DNA from: a virus
IMG/VR virus record: IMGVR_UViG_3300008107_000033
Location: 1 to 64,000 of that record
Strand: one strand, 5' to 3'
DNA: 64,000 nucleotides
How positions within the stretch are numbered: the first letter of the stretch is position 1; each line of letters opens with the position of its first letter. The notes under the pieces were generated by a model that did no database searches, was not told where the DNA came from, and saw only the letters and a program-made list of their open reading frames with translations. Made by a program: the position numbers and the translations under genes. Of this stretch, positions 51,895-60,900 are shown piece after piece.

Positions 51895-53154
51895 ATGAAA
51901 AATTTTGTTATAACAAATAAGTATATAGTACGTGCCCCAAACATTGGACAAGCAAAGAATATTGTTTTTGAGGGTACTGGAAACGGTGACTTATTGGGCG
52001 ATTCACTACACGCAATTGAAATAAGTGATGATGAAATTACTGATTTTATTAACGATAAAGACTCAATGTATACCCAGTCTTCTGTCGTTACTGTAGAAGA
52101 TCCTTCCATTTATGAAGATGAAGAATATGATTCCACTGATTCAGTTTCAGCTATATCTGATTCACGAAATGAATTCCTAAGATCAGAGAATAAAAAACTC
52201 GCTAAGAGAGTTGAAACCCTAAAGAATGTTCAGGATGAAGTTGTCAAAGCCGCCTATGCAGCCGCCTATGATGCATTTTCCAGCTTGGAATTTCCAAAGA
52301 CAAAAGCTCCTTCATTTAAAAAGATTAAAGATAAACTTCCAGAAACCGCTGTTGCAGTATTTGCTGACTGGCAGTTAGGTAAAATTACACCGACCTATGA
52401 TTCATCAGTTCTAGAATCTAGAATTGAAGAATATACAGATAAGTTATTAGAGATTACCGAGATTCAAAGAATGGATCATAACGTAAATGATCTTCATGTT
52501 TGGCTTTTAGGTGATATTGTAGAGGGAGAAGAAATTTTTCCAGGCCAAAGCCACCTCATAGATTCGGGTCTATATAGACAAGTAGGAGTTAACGGCCCAA
52601 GAATTTTAAGCAGATTCTTGACTACGGCATTAGAAAACTTTGAACATGTGCACGTAACTGCTGTTATAGGTAATCATGGAGCAGTGGGTGGAAGAGCAAG
52701 AAAGCAGCATGATCCAGAAACAAACATGGACAGACTTCTTTATAAGATTGTTGAGCTCATGTTTTCAAATGAAGACAGAATCACTTTTAATATCCCAGAT
52801 GGCAAGGGTGAAAGAAATTGGTATGCAGTAGATAATATAGGAAGCTATAGTTCTCTACTAATTCATGGCGACCAACTGCCTGCACCAACGTCATACTATG
52901 GTTACTATAAAAAGGTAATGGGATGGAAAGATGGTGCTATTCCAGAGCATTTTGATGATGTATTCATGGGTCACTACCATCAGCAATTTAAGATGACTAT
53001 TGGAAGTACTTTATTAAGAATTTCTGGTTCTCCAGAAAGCAATAATACATACGCTCAAGAATATTTCTCTTCAATGAGCAGACCATGTCAACACCTCATG
53101 TATGTACATCCAGAGAATGGAATTACTTCCGAGTATTCTATTTGGCTAGACTAA
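51895..53154 (+). CDS. Calcineurin-like metallophosphoesterase
   Basis: A 419-residue protein. The N-terminal 130 residues are acidic and helical (EDEEYDSTDSVS, then KKLAKRVETLKNVQDEV). From about residue 150 the phosphoesterase motifs appear in order: FADWQLG (D158), LLGDIVEG (GDxxEG), VIGNHG (GNH), LIHGDQ and FMGHYHQQ. All metal-binding residues seem present. Relatives include nuclease and phosphodiesterase subunits. Its place in the middle of the baseplate genes, with 27 bases of gap before it and no RBS, is unusual; it may be a virion enzyme or a moved DNA-metabolism gene. Confidence 0.8.
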   Translation: MKNFVITNKYIVRAPNIGQAKNIVFEGTGNGDLLGDSLHAIEISDDEITDFINDKDSMYTQSSVVTVEDPSIYEDEEYDSTDSVSAISDSRNEFLRSENKKLAKRVETLKNVQDEVVKAAYAAAYDAFSSLEFPKTKAPSFKKIKDKLPETAVAVFADWQLGKITPTYDSSVLESRIEEYTDKLLEITEIQRMDHNVNDLHVWLLGDIVEGEEIFPGQSHLIDSGLYRQVGVNGPRILSRFLTTALENFEHVHVTAVIGNHGAVGGRARKQHDPETNMDRLLYKIVELMFSNEDRITFNIPDGKGERNWYAVDNIGSYSSLLIHGDQLPAPTSYYGYYKKVMGWKDGAIPEHFDDVFMGHYHQQFKMTIGSTLLRISGSPESNNTYAQEYFSSMSRPCQHLMYVHPENGITSEYSIWLD

Positions 53155-53170
53155 TTAAAAAGGATCAGTA

Positions 53171-53542
53171 ATGAAAAATTATCTCTTGGGTCTTCGCAGT
53201 GGAGATTTCAACAAGGTTGGTAATATTTGGACTACTGATCCTATTTATTTATATAATAATAAATTTTATAAAAATTATTCGTATAAGAGATCCCCTACTG
53301 GATTAAATCTAATAGGGGACTATACGTTTGTTGGCACTGAAGTATCCTCTCCATCTTATGCTGGATCACCAAACCCCGCTCATGACACCAATGCTGTATA
53401 CGTAACAAACTACGGTGAAGTCGTATACGAGTCAGCTACACCCGATTTGCTGAGGTTTATAGATACAACATCTAGAATTGATATTGTTTCCTACAAGCAT
53501 GCGTTTACAAATTTAACGCGGAAGCGAAGTACCAACTTTTAA
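53171..53542 (+). CDS. Long tail protein, 5' reading frame before the CGGA site
   Basis: The zero frame codes 123 residues starting after AGGATC and ends CGG AAG CGA AGT ACC AAC TTT TAA. The N-terminal sequence (MKNYLLGLRSGDFNKVGNIWTTDPIYLYNN) is probably the attachment end of a 1,601-residue tail protein that continues in the +1 frame after 53522. The join gives a natural-looking beta run, TNLT-R-SEVPTFNLQMYESD. No own family recognised. Confidence 0.65.
   Translation: MKNYLLGLRSGDFNKVGNIWTTDPIYLYNNKFYKNYSYKRSPTGLNLIGDYTFVGTEVSSPSYAGSPNPAHDTNAVYVTNYGEVVYESATPDLLRFIDTTSRIDIVSYKHAFTNLTRKRSTNF
53519..53522 (+). other. CGGA recoding site 3 (+1 frame change)
   Basis: In-frame CGG at 53519-53521 followed by A. 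Preceding codon ACG. The zero frame stops six codons after CGG; the +1 frame from 53523 is open to 57977. Confidence 0.75.
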
Positions 53543-56500
53543 TCTTCAGATGTATGAGTCAGATAATGAATCTGGCCCATGGATGAAGTCAGAAATTACA
53601 ATAGATTCTTCTTCTATATTTTTGACTAATTCAAAAAAATATATAAAAATACAATTAGAAATATTTTCTGAAGCAGAAGATGTAACCGCGTTTGGTTTAT
53701 TATTGTTTATCAACGTATTGATACACGATGTAGATACTCCTGTAATATCAGATTCAGCAAGAAGCATACTTTCTAAATTCCCAACATGGACTTCATTATA
53801 TGAAGACTCGATAGAAGCAGCAACGCCATCCTTCAAGATTGCAGAGTCTGTTGGTGGAAAATTTATTTCTTCTTTAGTTGGAGAATATTTAGATAATTTT
53901 GAATCGGAATTAAATTTACAGGATATTAATTCTTTTATATCAACAGCAGATGAAGACGTTGTTGATTGGATTTATCTCACTTATGCCGTTCCATCCGCAG
54001 CACTTTCTGTGTCCGGCGATTCTATAGAGTTAGCAAGATCTGGTTCTTTAGAAAATTTTTATGAATCAAGAAAAACAGATTATATTTATTATCACAATCT
54101 TATAGATAATCAAATAATTACTTTAAGAAAATTTGATAATTTATCAATAGATGGGACTACATATGATCAAGACCCAATATTATTCTTTAATATATTTGAT
54201 GAATTTGGATCAAGAGTTGGGCTAAAAAGATTATACTTAGAAAATAATTCTAATTACAAAAAGAGAATCTTAGATGTATATCAAAACCCTCCATCAGTAG
54301 ATTTGAATGGGTTAAAATTAACCCTTAGAAGAGAATTAGATATCTGGAGAGCATATGGAGCTACTCCAAATTCAACTTACCTAGGCGCAACTCCTGAAAT
54401 ATTAGAGATATCTGACATTGAATCGTCAACACCATATTTTAACTTTGACGGAAATCCATCAAAAGATTTTAATTCTTTTGTAAGATATATAAACGAAACA
54501 TATCCTTCCAACTTAGGCTATGCAAACTGGGATGAGGGAATTTGGGACTACGCTGGTTTAGCTGGCGAGGGAATGTCACATATTCCATTCATATATGATA
54601 CAGCTACCCCATTAGGGCAATATTTTCAACCTGGATTTGGCGATTTTGAAGACGGCAAACTTCTAATTACATCTGATGATTTTGCAACAGTATCTTTTGA
54701 TGGTTATTTCCAGGCAGATGGATTTAGAATGTCATCAGATAAAGATCATTATAATCCAATAGAAATAGATTTTGAATATTATGGAAGCTATTCACTCAAT
54801 ACTGCTAATCCAGATGTAAGTAATCCGAATTCAGCAACTCCGTATAATGCTGGTGTTTCCGTTGTTTACGAAGTACACATGCCAGCGCATAATCAATATG
54901 CAACTCCATCTGTATTTTACACAAACATGTCTTATCTTGACAGGGATGATTTTTTTGTTAAGAACTATTACCTGCAGTCAAGCGATGCAAGTCCTGAATA
55001 TAACCTAATACAGGTTGTAAACTCAGATGGACTAACAAATGACAATCTTTCTTTTAGAGAAAAAACATATGATTATTTGTATGTAAATGATCAAGCTACA
55101 CCAAATACAAATTCAATTGATATTTCTAAAGCTTCTCAAATTAGAATAGTTGCAAAATCAAAATGGAATGAATCAACAGATTCATATGTTACCAATTCAT
55201 ATGCAGCTTATAGAATTGCTTTCAACGAAGATGGAAGAGGATACTGGGTTAATCCAACAGCCGGTTCATACATTTCTTTGGCAACGCCAAACATAAATTA
55301 TTTAAATTCAAACTTTAAAATAGGATCTACTGTATACGGAACACAAAATATTACAGGAATAACGGACATAATAGAAGGAAGAATGGTCGTTAATTCATTT
55401 AACGATCCATCAATAGTCGATGACGTACTAATAACAAAGAATGAAATAAAAGCACCTTTAATCTTTCCAATTGGTTCAACTCCACAAAATATTTATTTTA
55501 GTAGTAAAAAAATAAATCCAGAACCTCTTTATAATACATTTCAAACTCTTGAACTAAAACCCCCAAAGCATGGTGGTACATCATATAATCATATTGATGA
55601 TGTAGAATATTTTATACCAGCTTCTCCTAATATTGTATTGAATATTTATAACGAACAATTTGATTCTTTAGAAGAAAATATATATTCTCCAGTTTCTTCA
55701 AGCTATTTTGAGACAGCAACAATCAACTATACAACAGGTTCTGAAACACTTATCATAACAAATGGATTAGCATCAACTCCGTACTACCCATTTAAATCTT
55801 CGGTATGGGAGCAACTGCCAGAGCCTTTATCAAGCACACCTATGATATATGGCTACCTAGATAGATATGGGAATGCTTATAAAAATGGTGAAACACTAGA
55901 AGATTCTGGTAGAACAACCAATGCTAGCCAGGTTGATTCTTTTGTATCTAAATATAACTTGTCTAGATTATCTTTTGGTTTAGGCCAAGAGAGTAATGAT
56001 ACCTATGTGATAACTTCAATTGAAGCAGTCAGTTCGAATGAAGACGTAATACTTAGTGTTCCAAATAAACAAGTTAGTTCAAGTGGTTTTGCGCCCAATT
56101 CGGCAGTTAATTTCATAGAAGAAATATACAATGAAGAAACAGGTGAATACGAGTATAGTGAATTAACAGTAAATGCACAAGCTGCAGACTATTATGACAA
56201 TAAAAATATTAGTCTTTTAGATACAAAACAACCAGATATAAATGTTGGTTGGTTAGATTTGCCCAATAATGAATATTACATATATTCAGCACCAATAATC
56301 GAAGCTTATAGTGGACAGTTATTCGAACTTCAGCTAACAAATACACCAAGACAGGGTGCTCCAGTCATAGTTAATTTATATAGTGGAGGGTCAACAATTC
56401 AATATGATGAATTGGTATTTAATGATTCGGCAACTCCTGGTAACGTAACATTTTATAATGAAGAAACAGTAATTGCATCCGATAACTCAGCCGTATATTT

Positions 56501-57977
56501 GGCTTATCCAAGTGTATCCAATATTACACTTAAAGACACATATAGTGGAAACGCATTAGTCGAATCTATTTTAAATCCAGGATTTTATACTTGGACTTCA
56601 GTCGATCAAAATGGGGATTACACATTAAGTGAAGACGAAAATACTGAATATTATATATTTAATTCTGAAGTTGAAAATAAATTTGTAATATTAAATAGCG
56701 AAACTTATGAAAGCGGAGTGGTTTCGGGTAGGGAATATCTTGCAACTTACACTGTCAACAATGCTTATTACATTGATAGAAATTATTATGATTCCACTTT
56801 AGATGATTATTTTGGAAAAATATATTTCTCTTCGACTCCAGGAATTACCTCTTCATATGAAATAATATATGAAACTTCAAAGTATAAATCAAGCACTCCT
56901 TCTGGTCTTTATTTGAATCCACTATATAATCCAATAGATGAGGGATTTGTATTCGTATCTGATTCCGATTATGCTTTTGATACAGCAGGAGTATGGATAT
57001 CGCCGCAAAAGATATTTGATGCTTCTGATGATATCATATATGTATCAATCGTTTCATATGATACTAATGGAAACCCAAAACCTTATCAAACTTTTAGAAT
57101 TTATGGCAGTGAAATAACAGCAGAAAATGAATATCTAACAACAAATCAAAATGGTTTTGCAACTACAAGCTTCAGATATTCCGGTGTAATACCTGCCGTT
57201 AATACTGAAATAGAAATATTTGTTTCTGGCATTTCATACCCATCCGCAAATGCACATGAAAACAGTTCGTCTGGTTCGTTTAGTGATTCATACACAATAG
57301 ACCTCGCATTGAGCAATGCTTATACATATGAATTTAAAGCTGCTCCAGACAAGATGAATATTAAAGCTGATGGAATGGGCGATGTATATATTAAGGGGTA
57401 TGTAAGGCAGGGTAACATTCCACCTTCAAGCACCCCAGCAATATATTGGAGAAAAGCCAGAACTGCCTACGCGTCTTTGGAAGAAATAAATTATTCAACA
57501 AATTCAAGTACACCTGGTAGATATGGAACATCTGGCCTTGTGTATGCAGATGAATACGGAAACTTTAATATTGGTCCATTCTATGCACAGGATAGGACAA
57601 AGCCTGGCTATTGGTTTGTTACCCTGGATACAGAATTAGCTTCCACTCCTTCCGCAACTCCTGTTACTATATATGGTGACATAGTTTATTGGTATGAAAA
57701 TTACGACAATTTACATTATTCAAATGAGATTGTCCCGCTCCCAGAATCCTATACAGCAATACCAGGTTCTGGTTCGGAGATACTTGCTAAGTCTAGTTTT
57801 ACCTATAGACATTATGACATGGAGTTTGATGATCAATCTGCGGCAACTATAAATTGGGTACCACCAAGATGGTTCCCAGTAAGTAGATATGATCAATATC
57901 AAATGGGATTTTTTGGATCAACACCAAATACTATTTCGGAATATCAAGACCTAAATTCAGATTATGAGGATAGCTAA
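53523..57977 (+). CDS. Long tail/baseplate protein with Ig-like domains, 3' reading frame
   Basis: About 1,484 residues after the site. An N-terminal helical region (SILSKFPTWTSLYEDSIEAATPSFKIAES... FDEFGSRVGLKRLYLENNSNYKKRILDVYQNPP) resembles baseplate-linked tail proteins. Many Ala/Ser-Thr-Pro triplets follow (SATPYN, SSTPAIYW, ATPSATPV). Near the C-terminus there is an Ig-like domain (IVSYDTNGNPKPYQTFRIYG...TTNQNGFATTSFRYSG), then a related one (KADGMGDVYIKGYVRQG...YADEYGNFNIGPFYAQD). Ig-like domains and Thr-Pro runs fit a surface-exposed fibre or baseplate arm. The stop overlaps the next ATG by one base. An ATG at 53550 has no Shine-Dalgarno. Confidence 0.7.
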   Translation, partial: SEVPTFNLQMYESDNESGPWMKSEITIDSSSIFLTNSKKYIKIQLEIFSEAEDVTAFGLLLFINVLIHDVDTPVISDSARSILSKFPTWTSLYEDSIEAATPSFKIAESVGGKFISSLVGEYLDNFESELNLQDINSFISTADEDVVDWIYLTYAVPSAALSVSGDSIELARSGSLENFYESRKTDYIYYHNLIDNQIITLRKFDNLSIDGTTYDQDPILFFNIFDEFGSRVGLKRLYLENNSNYKKRILDVYQNPPSVDLNGLKLTLRRELDIWRAYGATPNSTYLGATPEILEISDIESSTPYFNFDGNPSKDFNSFVRYINETYPSNLGYANWDEGIWDYAGLAGEGMSHIPFIYDTATPLGQYFQPGFGDFEDGKLLITSDDFATVSFDGYFQADGFRMSSDKDHYNPIEIDFEYYGSYSLNTANPDVSNPNSATPYNAGVSVVYEVHMPAHNQYATPSVFYTNMSYLDRDDFFVKNYYLQSSDASPEYNLIQVVNSDGLTNDNLSFREKTYDYLYVNDQATPNTNSIDISKASQIRIVAKSKWNESTDSYVTNSYAAYRIAFNEDGRGYWVNPTAGSYISLATPNINYLNSNFKIGSTVYGTQNITGITDIIEGRMVVNSFNDPSIVDDVLITKNEIKAPLIFPIGSTPQNIYFSSKKINPEPLYNTFQTLELKPPKHGGTSYNHIDDVEYFIPASPNIVLNIYNEQFDSLEENIYSPVSSSYFETATINYTTGSETLIITNGLASTPYYPFKSSVWEQLPEPLSSTPMIYGYLDRYGNAYKNGETLEDSGRTTNASQVDSFVSKYNLSRLSFGLGQESNDTYVITSIEAVSSNEDVILSVPNKQVSSSGFAPNSAVNFIEEIYNEETGEYEYSELTVNAQAADYYDNKNISLLDTKQPDINVGWLDLPNNEYYIYSAPIIEAYSGQLFELQLTNTPRQGAPVIVNLYSGGSTIQYDELVFNDSATPGNVTFYNEETVIASDNSAVYLAYPSVSNITLKDTYSGNALVESILNPGFYTWTSVDQNGDYTLSEDENTEYYIFNSEVENKFVILNSETYESGVVSGREYLATYTVNNAYYIDRNYYDSTLDDYFGKIYFSSTPGITSSYEIIYETSKYKSSTPSGLYLNPLYNPIDEGFVFVSDSDYAFDTAGVWISPQKIFDASDDIIYVSIVSYDTNGNPKPYQTFRIYGSEITAENEYLTTNQNGFATTSFRYSGVIPAVNTEIEIFVSGISYPSANAHENSSSGSFSDSYTIDLALSNAYTYEFKAAPDKMNIKADGMGDVYIKGYVRQGNIPPSSTPAIYWRKARTAYASLEEINYSTNSSTPGRYGTSGLVYADEYGNFNIGPFYAQDRTKPGYWFVTLDTELASTPSATPVTIYGDIVYWYENYDNLHYSNEIVPLPESYTAIPGSGSEILAKSSFTYRHYDMEFDDQSAATINWVPPRWFPVSRYDQYQMGFFGSTPNTISEYQDLNSDYEDS

Positions 57978-60900
57978 TGAAGCTATTTAAAAATACAACA
58001 GATAGTCAAAAAGAAAATGCAATAAAGGTTGGATTATCTGTCCCCGATGATGCAGCAAACATTGCGTACTTTGTAAATGAACAATTATCTCCTAAAAATA
58101 ATTTAACTGTAATAGATTTATCAAGTTCTATACCTGAAAATAAAATTTCTTTAGACAGAGGTGTAAAGACTTATTATGCAAACGAGCTTGGAATTTTAGA
58201 GGACCAAAATGGAAATACAATATTTCCAAGTCAAGATGTTTCAATAAGCGATTCTTTTTTATTAAAAGATTATCAAACGGAAATGCTAAAAGTATCTGAA
58301 ATAAATTCAGATGAATTTTTTCATTATTATTATGTTAGTAGATTTTTTGTATCTGCTCCCTCAAACTATAGCACCTATGGTCTGTCTGAATATATACCAC
58401 AATCTTTTTATGGATATTTAAATATAAAAGTTTTGAATTCGCAAAATCAAGATCATATAGATATAAATACTGGTAGAAAAAAATATAAAATACTACTTGA
58501 TCCGTTTATAACAGAAAATAATTATCAAGATACAGAAATTCCATATAGGATAATTATAGGATTAGATTCTTCTGACCCCATTAATCTTAAGTTAGTTTAT
58601 GACAAAATTGAATGCGATTCAAATGGAAAAGCAACTTCACAATACCTGAGGTACTCAGAGTCAATTAATGCTATTGAGTATTTTAAGATTATTCCAGAAG
58701 AAAGTTTTGTTATAGATAATAATTATGATAAAAAAGTATTTTCTGTAAAAAAGTTTAATAAAAAATATTCAGATATATTTAATGTAAATATTAATTCAAC
58801 TGGATATCAAGTTTTTGTTCCAAAAAGAGCAATATCTGATAATAGAACTTATGAAGTTTTTAACTGGAGATTAATAGCAAGATCAAAACAATCAGTTAAC
58901 TTAGAGTTAATTGATTATTTCTCTGACCTAGAAACAACTACTGGGATAAAACAAAAGACAGTAAATGTTGGAGTCTTATATGACTCATTAGACACTCAAT
59001 CATTGGAGATTATTAAGCCATATGTATTTTATAGACTTGAAAAATCTCCGTTTAATTTCTCTAAGTTTCAATTTAAAAATCCAATAAGTGAAGCTGATAA
59101 TAATTTAGATAAAACTAAAGCAAATTATTGGATGATTGATCTTCAATCAATTGATTCATTAGAAGATTTTGATATATTAACATTTTGCCCAACAACGAAA
59201 CTCTCAGAAAAAGCTAATATTTTAATAAATAATTATGTAAAGATACATAATGGAACACTACTTGTTGATGGTTCACTCTATCCAGCAGAAGAACCATTTC
59301 TGAGTGCAGAAATAAGCATAAATGCATTTAATGCAACAGTAGTTCCAACATACTATGGGTATCAAACGTCATCAAAAATTCTTGATGAAACAAAAAATGG
59401 TGGATGGAATATAGATTCCAGCATATTTGAAAACGAAGACTATGGAATCTTTGGCCTCAAAAAAAGTGCGTATAGAACAATGTCTGGAGTTAATTCCTCT
59501 AAGAGCTTTTTAAATATAGGTATGAGTTCATCTTCAAATAGTTCTGTTGGAGCACTTTTTGAATATCCAAATGTTGGTGATGCAGTTGCGCAAGGAAATA
59601 TAATATTTACTTCTTTTTCATTTTTAGAATACTGCAATTCTGTATACAGTATTGCTGCAAGGTCAACTGTTCTTAATGTTAATAATCAAGATTCTGTTTT
59701 TGAAGAAAACGATACCAGTTTAATTTCTGCAGTTGTAGAAGGTCCCTTTAAGTTATTCTACAATTCTGTTTCCTATGCTTTATATTCTAGGTCTTACGCG
59801 TCAAGGGTTATAGATACAAGATCTTCTTTATTCAATTTTGTTGGAGAGTGGAATTCATCTTGGGTTATGGATCAAAATGCACTTCTCGCTGAAGAAAAAG
59901 AACAGCTATTTGTGAATATTACAGTTGGAGCAAATGAAACTAGGTATGCAAAAAATATAATTCCATCCACTCTTAATGTGGGTGGATACTATCTGCGCAG
60001 TTTAACTGAAGCACTTCCGACTTATCAAAGAGATAAGATTTCTTTTATAGATTTAGATTCTGTAGATTTTTTTATAGAAGTAACAAATCCAGATGTCACA
60101 ATAGCAAATTCAACTATCGTTGCTTCTCCTATAGAAGAAAATATAGCAAGTTCTTATACTTTATATAAAGTCTCATCTTTGAATGATTTTGTTTATGCAT
60201 ATACAGAAACAATATCTCCAACAATAAATATACCAGACGGATTTGGTCCGTATGTTGTAAAGGAGATTCCAAGTCTAAGAAGTTCAAATTCAAAATTACT
60301 TAATAACAATATTGATCCAACAAACTATTTTGTTGCGTATCCATTTGAATTAGAAACAGCATATTCTTATCAAACTGCAACAGATAAACCTCTTGGTTTT
60401 AGTGGGACGTATTCGTCAGATATAAGAATACACTATCAGGGCCAGGGCCAATTGCAATTGAAAAGAGCAGTTGGAACCGTAATTAGAAATTATACTGTTA
60501 TACAAAGAGGGGAACCAACATTAATTGATGCTGGCGGCACAATACCTGGCCAAGCTCAAAACGATGTCCCCTGCATAAATCTTACTTCTGGAAGAGATTC
60601 TGTTTTTGCTGCTTCAGATCTTGTTTGGAGAAATTTTGATTATACATGGGATATAGATAATGGTAATGTACCTAGCACTTGGGTAGTTGGTACAACAGGT
60701 GAATATGTAAAATATATTAAGTCAATGTTGAAGGCTGGAGGATTTTACGGAGGTGCAATAAATACTAACTATGACCAAGCAGCCTCTACGGCGGTCACTG
60801 CATTTCAAAATAGAATGAAAACAACTGGAATAAAATTTGATGGAATTGTTGACGGAAAAGTGGACAGTCAAACAAAGTCTTTATTTGTTAGTGCTATTTC

